Source of the DNA: Takakia lepidozioides
Lineage: Eukaryota > Streptophyta > Takakiopsida > Takakiales > Takakiaceae
DNA length: 64,000 nt
Direction: 5' to 3'
Assembly (NCBI GenBank): GCA_030704615.1
Contig: CM060732.1
Span: 56,897,053 to 56,961,052, forward strand
In this document: positions 12,135 to 24,053 of the stretch, in pieces
Layout: the number at the start of each line of letters is the position of its first letter
Numbering within the stretch: the first letter of the stretch is position 1
The notes under the pieces: generated by a model
Told to the model about the DNA's origin: nothing
The model's database searches: none
The model's input: the letters and a program-made list of their open reading frames with translations, nothing else
Made by a program: the position numbers and the translations under genes

Positions 12135-15100
12135 TCACATGTAATGAACAGGGGCACCACCATTGGACGGCCCATGCATCTGCTGATATGGTGGCCCAAG
12201 ATGAGGATTCGGAGGGCCTCCTAAGGGGAGAATGCCGTGAACCATCCCAGGGGGCTGGCCGACCATTGGTGCCATTGAAGAGAGAGGTCCAGGCATCCCA
12301 CTTCCAGGGGGGCCTTGATAGTAGCCTCCTGGCGCCGGTGGTCCATGGTGTCCTTGGAGTACAGGTCTGCTCCCAGGAGGTCCACCTGGCAGCAGAGGAC
12401 CACTGTAAAGCTGCTGCCCAGGCTGGGCCATGAGCTGAGGGCTTGATACAGATTGGCCACTACTTTGATCATATTCCCACATCTGCTGATGCTGGCCAGC
12501 TCCCGGATCAGTTGGGGGAGGGCGGACCACTCCTGCTGTATACTGGGCCCCAGGGTACCCTCCTACACCGGTGGAGGCTTGCTGTACATTGTCAACAACA
12601 GCAGTGCCTACACCAGGTGCCTGGCCCAGAATGGGTGGCTGGACAGGTGGTACACCAGGGTTAGTGTAATCCCGACTCCTATCATTGCTTACCTGCACAC
12701 ATGACGTGGTTGCACTGCAGTCAGTCACCACCCTTAAGCTGGTGGATGAGAGAAGAGAACCTTTGTTGATCAAACTCCTTCCACATCAAGACAACTCGAA
12801 CGAGATCAGGGGAGCTGGAAAAACTCCCATGTCAAATCTGAAGATATTTCTCGAAAGGTTTTCAAGGTCACAGCCTCGGATAGGCATTGAGTGACATCTT
12901 TGCAAGTAACCCAACCTGGAGGTTTTCAGACACTGCATCACACTGGCAAGGTCTGCAACATAAACGTCCTGACAAAAAGGCAATCATTTAACCTTAACTA
13001 GAAGTATCTGCTCAATCATATGAGCCTGCATGGGCATATGAAGGACATGAGCGTGAAGTGTGCAGAACTGATGGCCTCAAACTTTGAAAATGGCACATGA
13101 CAGGCAAACATGTGACCAAGCTCGTGAATTGCCACACAACTAGTTCCCACCAACGCAACCAGCACTCGTGCCACCATGTCAGTCTCACGTTCTCATGCAA
13201 CAAAGTTTCATGTTACAAGCATGGCTTCTTGCCAGACACCCAAATGACAGACTCCTGTACCATGCTTTTTAGTGTCAATAGTGGTGAGGGTGTTCCTGAC
13301 ACAATACCCCTGGATATTCAAACCGACATCACTGGCTTTTGCATACGGTTTCTAAGAAAGCCATAGCAGTATATCTGCCTCAACAACTCGCTCACCATCA
13401 AGTGTTTCAGTTCTAATGAGCTACAGGAAAGCGTAATCCTTAATATGATGCCATAGACTTTGTCATTCATCCCAGATCATCATCAGACCGTAATGGCAAA
13501 GCATCCCCCTGAAAGAGGTTGACATGTTGCCATCCTCAAGACAGGCGATACACACTCTCTAGCCTACAGCCAGGAGAGGATGACATGCCAGTGTGAATCC
13601 TTTGAACTCAGCATAGCACCTTGTTCAAACAATTCAACGCCTGGACAGGCCAGCCTATCCTGAGGATATACATACCTATACCAAGGGGCACAATACCTTT
13701 ACATTTAGGTCAGTGTGTCGAGAGTATGAAAGATGAAGCTTGCAGTAGCCACCATCGTAGATGCAATGCCCCTCGAGTGCCTCCTTGGCAGCGACAGCAG
13801 TTGGTATATCTGATCAACCACCCAATCTTTGCATTAATGTCCCAGATGCGTCATTGTATTCCTTGAAAGGACCTTAACAATGATGGCCACCAAGCATTGG
13901 TACAAAAGTTCTCATATTACTCACCCTCATGACCCTACCACCCTTCAACCATAATGCAATCATCGGTAGGATGCTGACACAGCAGGTATCATTCAAATTC
14001 ATCTGAATGGTCTAAGCGGCAGGCACATGAGCAGCCACCTCATCAACCTATTGTGGATGACAACCCCACAAAACATTGACAAGTTTGTTACAGGGCTTGC
14101 CAACCACCACCCCTCCAAAAGCACAGACTCACCTGAGCTAGAAACGGCGTCAAAAAAGGGTGATGTTAGGTAGGAGTACCTGGATACTGTATTAAAGCCT
14201 GAAAACCAGCACTTTTCTCAAATATGGCTATCTTTTGAACAGTCCCAAAAGCTGAGAAGACCTGGATCATGATGGAAGCAGGTCAATAGAACTGCTTTGC
14301 ACAGTAATCCTTACAGTTGGCAGGCCTTTAAACTGTATGTAGGTTGTCTTTCACAGTAAGCACGATGATAGGGCCGCACCACAAGAACATAATGCAGACT
14401 AAAAGTTCAGTAACTAGTCGTCTATCTGAGTACCAGCCTTGCTAATAAAAATACAAAGTTTCAAAAGGCAAAGATATGATTCATCCAGATGGATTCAACT
14501 GCCAACCTCACAACAATGCTTTACCTCCACGCACCGAAGAGGGTGATTGGGCCAAGTGAGGATAAGTTTATACATATGCTTGGACATGAGAACATAAGGA
14601 GGAAACCAATGTCCACGAATCTTGAAAAGATAAAACCAGAGTAACAGCTCACCGTATGTAGGACATCCAGGGTGACAGCATACTGCATGTTCTCGATGGA
14701 GACCAGCAACACATTGCTTTCAGGCTCCCTTCTCTTTCCATCTGGCCCAATGCTAAACTGTTGCCAGCAGCTCAAACAGAGACAGCACAATTAGTTCCCA
14801 AAAGAAGCAATCTCAACTGCATTCCTACCTTCCAAACAGCCTATAACCATCAAGATGCTACTTTTGCTCTCAACCATCTGCAAAAGGGTTCATGCAGAAT
14901 AAACCTGACCTGGCCACTGCCATCGATAGCAGATGGGGCGACTGGAAGGTATGGATTGGTGTAGTCCCTGTGACAAAAGAGAAAGGTGATGAGTTGGTCT
15001 ACTTTGTCAGACATATTTGAGAACCAGCAGTACACTTTCAATCACCTACTGATGTACCTGCTTCGATGACTCTGAAACTTCACATTGAGGTCAACGTGCG

Positions 15101-17903
15101 CGGAGAATGATATTCGCAAGTGGCAAAGCCCCACATGATCTGGGAGAAGATACCTGTGGTTCACAAAGTACACAGTTGGTAAGCAGATGATCTTGATCAC
15201 TTTCTAGAGGGATGGCTCAGGGAGTGTTGAGAATGACCAGGTCTTTCCTATAGAGGCAATGCTGTTCTAACAACCTTCAGTTGGGCAGCACCTAAAATCC
15301 ACAAGGTTGAAAGGGTGGAAGCGTTTCCCGAAGAACTCAAGAACTCAACAAAACAACAAGATTGACTAGTAACAATTGGAACGTCTCTAAAAAACCATGC
15401 CAGTGGAGCTCCTTACACACAGATCCCTATCTCCCAAAACATGCTGCAACAACAATAGTTACCTTGGAATACTTCGCCCTTCAAGGGCTGATTTGGCTGC
15501 AGAAGCTGTATTTGCATCACTGAACTGCACCAGAGCCTGTGCCACAACATTTCTTGACAACTTCAGCAGATGACCGTAAGATAGAAACAAATGCCCATGA
15601 AGAGAACAAAACCTTGTATAAGACCAGTACAGAAAATGCCACTTAAATGCACTTGCGTCAGCCCTGCTATATGAAGGTTTTCAATAACAGACACATTTGT
15701 TTCTGGGACTCAAAACCACACAGCTGCACTATGGCTTTGGTTTGACTCCCAAGGTTAGTAGAGTTTTCCAACTTCAAAAAATCTCATCACCATACAGCAT
15801 AGTTAAGGAGGTATACCACCAAAGAACATCAAAATGGGTTTGAGTGTGGAATACAACCAATTGACAGCAAAGGCCTCTCACCATAATACACACCTGGAAG
15901 CCAGCGCTCTTCTCAAAGGTTGCAATTTTATGAACAAAACCAAAAGCAGAAAAAACCTGCAACAATTTGGTGTCACAGGATTAAGCCTTGCTTAGTGTAT
16001 CACACCTGTCCTGTCAATCCCAGTTGAAAAATGTGTGAAAACCAGAGCCTTGCAATCCAATGACTTGCACAAATGTTGCCAAATTACACTGCGACTTGGG
16101 GCACTTCGAGGGAATCAGCATCCATTGACAGCCGTAAGAATGGAAAACAACAATTGAGCTGGGATTTGTAAATCCATGCACACTTAAGTTGGAACTTTTG
16201 CAAATCTGTACACGGGAGTCAGTTTGCAATCCATTGACAACTAATTTCAGCTTTTGCAAATCTGTGCACAAGAGCCAGTCTGCAAAACTGATAACCTACT
16301 GTCTACAGATTATGTTGGTCGTTAGCTACATTCACAGTACACAGCACACACAAATGCAAACACGGTAAACGGGCATTTCCTGACAGACTAGTGCCTCAAC
16401 AAGAGACATGAAACGTAAGATACCAGACCCAGATCACACAGCCATTACCATCGAGCTTGTGTCAGAAAAAGTGCTATTTCATTAGTGGACAAATAAAAAT
16501 CCTTACATACAGGTCAGAGTGAGCTATAGACGTTCAGTTCAATCTATCAATCATGCTTCTGGTAGGACACAGAGATTCACCCCAAAAAGCTTGATTCCCC
16601 AACTACAACTCGGGACCTACGAGGAACTTACTAATACTGGTAAAGGTGTAATGGTGCACACAAGGTCAACCCTTGGCAAATTCCTGGCACAGAAATTAGC
16701 TTTAAAAAAAGTGGCAGGAGGGCTTATGGGGCTGAGGGAAAGACGAGGGAGAGATCACTGAGATGAATCCACATCAATCTCAAGTTGTCAGGGGGTTAAG
16801 GTTCAGAGGAGGAGGGTCGAGAGGCGAGGTTAAGCAAGGGGAGGATAACAAACACACATGCGCTTTCTCCCCTGCAGCAGGCTGCCATCGAGGATGTGGC
16901 CGTCACATGGACCTGCTGACCCATGTAGTGTAAGTCAATCACAATCCATGAGTCCACCAAAACCCCATGAAGTACAGCTGAAATTTCACATCATCAAGCT
17001 AAGCCTAAGTGAATCCCATTCTCAGTGAATGTGAAACCTTGTGACATGACGTTCTAAATCTGAATTGTGCTTGGAGACACAGATTCACTTGCACGATTTT
17101 TCTGGAACCTTTTCCCAACCGCAACAATACTTATGTCGTTACTTAAAAGGAAGTTGACCTTACCAGATGCAAAACGTCAATGCTGACATCGCCAGCCTCT
17201 ACGCCCTCAATAGTCACCAGCAGTACATTGCTGGCAACATCCCCAGAGTTTTTGGTGGTAACAATTTCTTGCCTGTTAGAGTACTGTAAGTATACAGTCT
17301 TCCCTCGCACTTGAGCTGGTTCAGAGGAAGATGCATAGTAAGACACCATAGAAATTGCTTGGTTCAGTTCAGCCTGCAAGCACCAGATCGATTCAGCAAA
17401 GAAGCAAAGAGACACGACATCTCTCTCACAGTCGTGACTCAAGCGACTTCTCAGAAAATATCAAACAATTTGAAGCCAACCACAAGACAGCACATGCCAT
17501 AAATTGGGCGTGAAGTTAAGGCATTAAGACATTATGCCAAAAGAAATGCTCAATCTCACAAACAGGAAACCCTAACGTATACCATTTGTGAATTACTGTA
17601 CGCTCGGCAGAGTACAGGTACAACCTGAAGAGCGACACAGGGATGCAACAAACCCGACATCTCGCAAGATAGCCCAAACAATCCATACAACGGCGAAAGT
17701 ATTCAGCGAGCACTTACAAACTCTATGAATGCCTGGTTGTGGTTGGCCCCGACATTGACCTTGGTGTTGACAACTTTTCCAAACGGCTTGCACAGCTCGA
17801 TCAGCTCCTCCTCACTACACTCCCAGGGCAAGTTCCTCACATGAAGCACTTTGGAGGGCGGCTGCGTATACCGGAACTGTTGCTGCGACGCTGTGGAAGT
17901 CAT
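12135..17903 (-). CDS. Polypyrimidine tract-binding protein homologue (PTB1/2 type), three RRMs, ten exons
   Basis: Minus-strand exons: 17903-17718, 17373-17164, 15956-15894, 15536-15463, 15153-15058, 14967-14910, 14757-14653, 14261-14180, 13809-13697 and 12692-12135. All junctions are GT-AG and phases match, giving 514 residues. RRM1 is about 17-95 (SKVLHVRNLPWECSEEEL, NQAFIEF). RRM2 is about 110-205 (NVLLVTIEG, DVLHLVFSAFGFVHKI, ALVQFSDANTA). RRM3 is about 240-328 (NVLLVSIENMQYAVTLDVLH, ALIQYPDIPTAVAAK, GHCIYDGGYCKLHLSYSRH). The repeated SRDYTNP linkers match plant PTB1/PTB2, which act in the nucleus on pyrimidine-rich introns to control alternative splicing. The last exon encodes an unusually long Gly/Pro/Gln-rich tail of about 185 residues. 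The start at 17903 gives MTSTASQQQFRYTQPP; a TTG further upstream is not a start. Plant PTB genes autoregulate through alternative splicing; intron 2 (1.2 kb) is a candidate site. Confidence 0.95.
16140..16275. repeat. Diverged short repeats inside PTB intron 2
   Basis: The phrase CTTTTGCAAATCTGT followed by ACAC or GCAC and then AG.CAGT.TGCAA occurs twice, near 16193-16230 and 16252-16285. A related, more diverged unit lies near 16163-16190. The period is about 58 bp. Function is unknown. It lies in the longest intron of a gene family known for intron-based autoregulation. Confidence 0.6.
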
Positions 17904-18300
17904 CTTGTTCAGCAACGCTCCCTGCTTCCTTCAATCTCCTCCTCCTCCTCCTCCTTCCAGTAAGCCTGTGTGACTTGTGCAGCGCAGCTGGATTGCACTA
18001 CTTAGCGTGCGGTGATGCTCCTAACTGCCATGGAAGCACCGCGTCCTTCTGTGGAAAGCAACAAACCCTAATCGTTCGGCCGGTCTATTGGATTTTTTTT
18101 TCCCCCAATAACAAATTAGAAGGTATATATTTTTATTTTTAGTTTTTATTGTTAGTTACTGGGAGGGAAAGGCTGCAAGGGAGGTACGTAGAACGACAGG
18201 ACTGATCAGGGCTGTCGTAGGGTCGCTTGGGATTGGGAGGGGTTTAGGGTTTTTGTTTATGTTGGCGTAGGCAGCTTCATTTATGTGCTCTCTGCTTATG
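17904..18300 (-). promoter_or_regulatory. PTB 5' UTR and proximal promoter with telo-box-like motifs
   Basis: Immediately upstream of the PTB start is a (GGA)n-type purine run on the coding strand (17938-17957). A perfect AAACCCTAA lies at 18063-18071, and a reverse-orientation TTTAGGGTTT lies near 18243-18252. Telo-boxes are common in plant promoters of genes active in dividing cells. The role is inferred. Confidence 0.45.
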
Positions 18301-18628
18301 CCAAAGATTAATTGGCTCTTTATTGCTAAAGAACGGCGGCATTGGTGAATTCGTCAGAGTCTGGTGCTCCCGTTCCTCCCTTATTGAATCTACAGTCAGA
18401 TCACTCGAGCTCATCCACTCTTTCCAGCGCTTCGCGAGGACCTTCAGATGTGTGCTTGAGTCGGGAACTAAGGGTAAGGAAAGGCGGGGGAGAGGAGGCA
18501 GAAAGGCGCCATCGATAGGCTAGCAGGACGCAGCCATATATTCCACTTCGGGCAAACGGTCAGTAGAATTCCAGTAGCCTGAGTTCTCTTCTGCAGAAAG
18601 GAAGCGGTGGGGTGGCTCTCTAGAGATT

Positions 18629-18709
18629 AAATTGTCCTCTCTAGAGATGTCATGAAATTCAGGACATGAAATTGTCCTCTCTAGAAATTGTCCTCTCTAG
18701 AAATTGTCC
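18629..18709. repeat. Four short direct repeats of AAATTGTCCTCTCTAG
   Basis: The core AATTGTCCTCTCTAG is seen at 18629-18643, 18669-18683 and 18686-18700. A truncated copy, AAATTGTCC, is at 18701-18709. The second to fourth copies are head to tail. No gene overlaps. Confidence 0.85.
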
Positions 18710-18864
18710 AGCTAGGTTTTGAATAATTATATGCTAGCCCCAAATACCTCCGATGATTGCCACTCTACATCAATACTCCATATCTCATCAATGAAAATAT
18801 AAAAGTCTTCATTGCCCTTTGAGATTATCTTTTCGTCTAATTTGATCTTCCAACTCATTTTTCC

Positions 18865-18890
18865 TATATATATATATATATATATATATA
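18865..18890. repeat. (TA)n microsatellite
   Basis: Thirteen uninterrupted TA dinucleotides, 28 bp left of the terminal-inverted-repeat element at 18919. Confidence 0.95.
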
Positions 18891-18918
18891 GGAAGACAAT
18901 GCTTCTCATTGTTGAATA

Positions 18919-19531
18919 ATTGGGAGTTCAAGGCTCGTGTGTGTGCCAGGCATCGGCCCATGCACGGACCTCAGGCCCCCTGGGTGGCCCCGCCGCGACC
19001 CATGACCTGGGCCCGGGTGGGTTTGCTGCGAAACTCGGCTTGGTGGGTCTGTCGCGAGGATGGGTCTGCGGCGAGGTAGGGTCTGCTGCAAGGTAGGGTC
19101 CGCAGGCCCTGACCCTAGGCGGCATTGGGGCTGACTGTGGCTGTTTTCTTAACAGATAAAAAAAAATGATGGGGTAGTAGCAAGAAGCGGGTAGTGTGAT
19201 GGTTATATTGAGTAGTATTTATGAGGTTGTCAACTTTGGCTGCGCCAAATGTGCGTTAATGATGGTTCCGGCTGGCGCTGCATGTGTATTAATGACCCCA
19301 TTTTTTATGGGCGAGTTTTCCCGCAAAAAATTCTAAGTCTCGCGGGACGGGCTGCGGCGCAACGAGCAGACCATTCAGTTCGACCCAAGACCCGCGAGCA
19401 GACCCGACCTACCAGCTGGGAGCAGACCCTACCCTGAGTGAGCAAACCCGGACCTGCCGGGTGGTCGCGGGGGCGCTCGACGTCCTTGCATGGGGCCGCT
19501 GCCTGGTGCACATGAGCCTTAAACTCCCAAT
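18919..19531. mobile_element. Non-autonomous DNA transposon with long imperfect GC-rich inverted termini
   Basis: The left end reads ATTGGGAGTTCAAGGCTCGT. The right end, reverse-complemented, reads ATTGGGAGTTTAAGGCTCAT. The similarity continues imperfectly for about 55 bp, with weaker matches to about 115 bp. Both ends are flanked by TA (18917-18918 and 19532-19533). The arms are strongly GC-rich and the centre (about 19140-19330) is AT-rich. No transposase is visible. A TA target duplication would suit a Tc1/mariner-type element, but long arms also occur in MULE derivatives. The superfamily is unresolved. Confidence 0.65.
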
Positions 19532-19533
19532 TA

Positions 19534-20820
19534 TATTTTTAAAATGAGAGGCGAAGACAATAGCAATAATGAATCAATTGATGCATCTGAGTGACGATTT
19601 GTATTCTGGTTGGAATTGGGCAGTGTCGTCTCCTTTGGCATGCCCTTGTCAAATCCTCCCCACCCCCTATAACCTAGGAGTCATTATTGAATGTTTTAGA
19701 ATGCTCATGACTGAGTAGTATGCTGATAACGTGATGGTGTTTGTAGCTATGAGATTTAGGATTCGATTTTTGTTGGATTGCTAGTCACCCTGGTCCATGT
19801 CCTCCCATATGATGTCACCCCGTTCAGTGTAACTTTGGTGTCACTTTATTTTTATACTTTTTATATTTAGTCAAATTTCATGACACCAAGTGGGAGATAG
19901 GCCGATTGGAGGGAAACTTCCATCCGCACCACTTCAGTGTCACTCCAACCACTAGTGTCACGCTCATAATGTCACCCCATCCCATGTCAATCCTGTGTAT
20001 GGTGTCATTTGCTTTTAGTGCACTCCAATCTGTGGCACTCTTGAGAGGGGGAAGGGAAGATTTGACATGCCAAAATCCGGCATATCGCGCTCTCAGAGAT
20101 GGCCCCCTTGCATTAAGTTCTTCATCTTATTGCTACTATTTGTGGCATGTGCGATTGAGCGCATATTAGAGTTATCCGTAAAGGGTCCAAAACTCGGCAC
20201 GAGAACCCTGAGGTTGGCCAAAACTGGGCATGAAACTCAAAACTTAGGACGTGAGGGTAAGAAGACACGGGACCAAACTGCCAGGACATAGGGAAATGGT
20301 CGTGGCGTACCAAACTTAGGCTCACTTTACAAATAACTCTATTGTACCATCGTTTTACTGAGTATATACATACTTACATTTATGACATGTGTACCAAAAG
20401 ACAATTGAAGGGCCAATATGCCAAAAAAAAAACTCAATTTGCTATTTTTCATGAATTTTAAGCGACAGAAAATACTTGAATGTCCAAATATGAAACCACC
20501 TCAATGCATCCCTACTTAATGAGGGCTTTCCAGCATCAAGACTACAAGCACTCTCTGGGGGATCTGAACGATGCTATAAAACAAAACAAACTACATTGCT
20601 TAGTAGGTAGATTACTTTCCGGAAATCTTTATTTTCAGTTTTTATTTTTTTCAAATCATGTGTTGATTTATTTAGTGTTGAAATGGATTTGGATATATAT
20701 TTTTTAATTAAGAGGGAACAGGGCCCTCAAAATTTTATTGGATAACTATGACATGAAGAGGAGTAAATCATCAAAATGAGGTACGCGACACATTGTATTA
20801 AAGCTTAAAGTTGAATACAT
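19534..20820. other. Gene-free AT-rich spacer before the retrotransposon island
   Basis: No supported gene. A loose repetition of GTGTCAC / GTCACCCC words occurs at about 19815-20000. Otherwise unremarkable sequence, probably old transposon remnants. Confidence 0.6.
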
Positions 20821-21185
20821 TGTCATGGTTTTAGTCATGGTTATCTAGAATTACCTACTTCTAGTTAACTAGGACATTTTAGATAATTATATTTATATTT
20901 TGTGTGTTGGGACTTCATTTGGTCTCACATACCAAGTGAGGTGTCGAGCCTCACTTGGGACATGGGGATAGGTTTTCCCCTTGTGAGGATGGAGGAGGCT
21001 CATCTTCTTGTAGTTGAGCCTCCATGAGCCTCTCCCACCTCCATAGCTCTAGGTATTGAGAGGTAGTGTGTTGAGGGCTTTGTAGGGTGGATTTCCTTAG
21101 CAAGGGTGCCATTGGCTTGACTTAGCTTATGTGATTGAGTGGATTCATGAGTGGAGCGTTTTCATTATGTTCACTTTCATTATCA
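20821..21185 (+). repeat. 5' LTR-like repeat of the outer element (copy S1)
   Basis: It begins TGTCATGG and ends ATTATCA. It pairs with 36134-36496 at about 96% identity (roughly 15 substitutions and a 2-bp indel). It contains an AT-rich TATA-like stretch near 20890-20900 and two perfect inverted repeats: CCAAGTGAGG / CCTCACTTGG and GGAGGCTCA / TGAGCCTCC. Both palindromes are intact in the second copy. Confidence 0.75.
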
Positions 21186-23600
21186 CTACAAGAAGATCAC
21201 CTTATGCTTGTGAATGCAGAATGTAGGGGTTAGTTTAGCACTTGTGTGTTGAAGAGCTTGAGAGCTTGTCAAGAGAACGTGGTAGATAGCTCTTGTGTCG
21301 CAGGTGTTGCAAAGGAAAATCCTTGTGGCGTGAAGAACATGGATGTTAGGGTTTGAGAAGCATTACTTTGTTCTATAGAGGTGGAGCGCTTAAGGAGAAA
21401 GCTCTCACATCACAAAGCTTGCATGGTCTTGCAAGGGAGAGTGCTTGTATATGCACTAAGGGTTTGAGAGCTTGGAAAAGAGCTCTTGCATCACAAGAGA
21501 AACATCTTGTATGTGGAGAAGATATGCACTAGGGTTTCAAAAGCAAGCTCTAGTTGTTCATGGTGTGAAAGAGAAGCTAAAGAGCGGCACATGCTTGGGT
21601 TGGAAACACCATAGAAGGAGTACAACAAGGGTAGCTTGAGGAGCATTGAGTAGTTCAAGAGAAGCTAAGAAGTGGTTGTTCTATCCATGGTGAAATGAAG
21701 CCAAGTGGGGTTTCATTTGGTTGACAAACAAGCAAGCTAAGGCGCTAGAAGGGAGTGCTTTTGCTAGTTCTATGAGTTCTTGGATTGCTCTTGGTGAAGC
21801 AAGTGGTTGACCAAGCAAGTGGCGCATGTGTGGAGCATGTTTTCCAAGTGTGGCTTCCAACTTCAAGCTTGAGGAGAGCTAGAAGGTGAAGTAAGCAAGT
21901 TCATTCCTTTGTGTATGAGGTGGTGCATGTGTGGAGCATGTTTTTGGCTTAAGCTTTGTCTTTTCAAACTTGAGAGGAATGGCTCTTGAGCTAGCAAATG
22001 AAAGGAGCTTGAATCACCAAAACTCAAGAGGAGCTCAAGTGGTGGACTCAAATGTCATACATGGACAAAGACTGGAACTAGTAAGTAAAGAGTTGAAAAC
22101 TCCTCTTTTGCATAAAGTGGCAATGTGTTGGTTCTTGTTACCATAAATGAGAGCAACAACTTGAAGCTAAGAGGTGTACTATGCATGTGAATGGCCAAGG
22201 AAGAGCGCATGTAGGAGTGTAAACTAGAGCCAAAAGGGAGCAATGCTTTGATGCTTGCCAATGGGGAAGAATGTCTTGTTTGAGTTCATATGAACAAGAG
22301 AACTTGTTTTGTAGCAAATGCATTGCTATGTGAATTGGAACCAAGCTTGGTTGTAGCTTGAGGTGAAGAAGAGCAAGGGAGTTTGCTTTGGTATCTCATA
22401 GAAGTCATGGATGCTTGAGGAGATCAAGCATGAAGCTCAATGAAGCACAAATCCTAGCTTGGGATGCACAAACCCTAGCATGAGATGCACATGAAACCCT
22501 AGGTGCATGGGAACAGTCACCGAATTGTGGGAACGGTCACTATAGGCTAGGAACATAGTGACATATAAAGACAATATAAGGTTTTTTGGAGGATTGTTTG
22601 GGGGATCTTTGGGGTCCTTTGAGGAGCTGTTGGAAGACACTTTGAGGACTTTTTGTAAGCCACTTTGAAGAACTCTTGAAGAGGTATTTGGATGACTGTT
22701 TGGAGGACTATTTGCGGTTTTTGAAGGCCAAGTTTTGGCAAGTTTTTTGAGCTTTTGGAGGGCTATGTAGAGGACCATTTGGGATCTTTAAAGGCCAATA
22801 TTTGGCAAGTTTTTGGAGCCTTTGGAAGGCTGTTTGGGGTCCTTGGAGGCCGATATTTAGCAAGCTTGAGGAGTCTTTGGCGACTTGTTGAAGGACTATT
22901 TGGGGTCCTTGAGGGCTGAGATTTGGCAAGCTCTTGGGGCCTTGGTAACTGTTTGGAGTACCATTGTGCAAGCTTTGGGAGCCTTAGTGAGATTGTTTGA
23001 GGGACATCTTGAGGGCTCTTAGAGAGTTATTTGAGAGATCCTTGAAAGGTCTTGTCTATTGCTTAAGCAAGAGAGTGTGGAAATAGGGTAGTGGGATGAG
23101 AGCATGTTGTGATAGGAATTGCTTTAGTCTCTCTTCCTTGTAGTCTTCCACCCTCTCTATAGGCCAAAACCTTTCTATATGTGGAGGTAAGAGTTAATCC
23201 GGGTTTGGGCTGGGGTGTCTTGCAAGAGCGACACTGTAGAGTGTTTTTGGTGTGGGGGAGTTACTGTTTTGATTTTCTTGTGCTTGGATCCCCTCCACAC
23301 CTGCATGCTTGACTGTGCGCCATGTTAGTTTTGTGTGGGCGTTTGTTTTCATAGGAGGTTGGTCCAGATTTGATCACCTGTCAATCCTAGAGCATGTTGT
23401 CAGTGGTGAGGCTGGGATGATGACCAGTCAGACCATCATTGTTCTCTTATGGTGAGGTTGGGTTGATGACCAACATACCATAGGAGTGTTTGCAGTGGAT
23501 GCAAGTGCAGGTGCAGGTTTATGTTATGAGCCTAGTAGTCTAAGCCATTAGCTGCAACAAGTTCTCTATCCGGTTACCTTGTGGAAAAGGGGATTAGACA
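21186..23600 (+). other. Long non-coding leader of the outer element
   Basis: No coding frame is recognised. The sequence is rich in AAGC/GAGC words. A motif GTGCATGTGTGGAGCATGTTTT recurs in variant form near 21823-21845 and 21923-21944. A degenerate tandem array (22575-22960) is listed separately, as is a repeated phrase GGTGAGG.TGGG.TGATGACCA (about 23403 and 23451). A primer-binding site could not be assigned. Confidence 0.5.
22575..22960. repeat. Degenerate tandem array in the outer-element leader
   Basis: Units of roughly 60-80 bp repeat the pattern TTTGGAGGAC.(T)TTTGGGGTCCTT(T)GAGG, then GGCCAA.(T)TTTGGCAAG(C/T)TTTTGGAG. At least five diverged copies are readable. All lack in-frame coding character. 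The guanine- and thymine-rich composition is confined to the plus strand. Confidence 0.7.
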
Positions 23601-23609
23601 CAAGTTTAC

Positions 23610-24053
23610 AACAGGTGTGGTTGTGAGTTTTCATCACGGAGGTGCCATTGTTATGGCTTGCATCCTGAGCTATGGCCAGACTAGTTCCAAAGGAATAATG
23701 GTGGCCGAGGACGAGGCAATGTAGTTCAGAGAGTTAGAGGAGGCAGAGGTCGGGATGGAGGTTGTAACCAAAACCAAGGAGCACAGGGTCAGGGTCAAGG
23801 TCATAACCAGGGCATGGTGGATAGACTTGCCCAGCTAGAGCAACATCTTGCTGCCATGGCCACTACTCATGTTGCGCCAGCTCCAAGGCTTGAGGTTCAA
23901 GCCCCACCTGCACAACCTCTTATGCCTAGGGAAGACCAGATTGGTATGGGCTTCATATGTGGAGCCGCACTTGCAGGGCCATTGCATGTATTGGACTCTG
24001 CTGCTGCTGTCACTCGAGCAGCAACACGTGCTCTTGAGCCAAGATGAGCGGAT
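23610..24053 (+). pseudogene. gag C-terminal region (Cys-rich then RG-rich) of the outer element
   Basis: In the same frame as the protease there is a Cys/His-rich segment (RRCHCYGLHPE near 23638-23670). An RG-rich tract (GGRGRG, RGGRGRDGG) and a Q/G-rich stretch follow, and then LAQLEQHLAAM, a probable short coiled coil. Zinc-knuckle and RG tracts are usual in the nucleocapsid part of gag, although no canonical CCHC is intact. A TGA at 24045 and a TAG near 23685 break the frame. Confidence 0.6.

Noticed and set aside
17904-17915. PTB start extended upstream to a TTG
   Set aside because: No ATG there. The ATG at 17903 gives the conserved N-terminus.
20821-21185. Primer-binding site right after the first outer LTR-like copy
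   Set aside because: The bases after 21185 (CTACAAGAAGATC) match no tRNA 3' end that I recognise, so no site is annotated.
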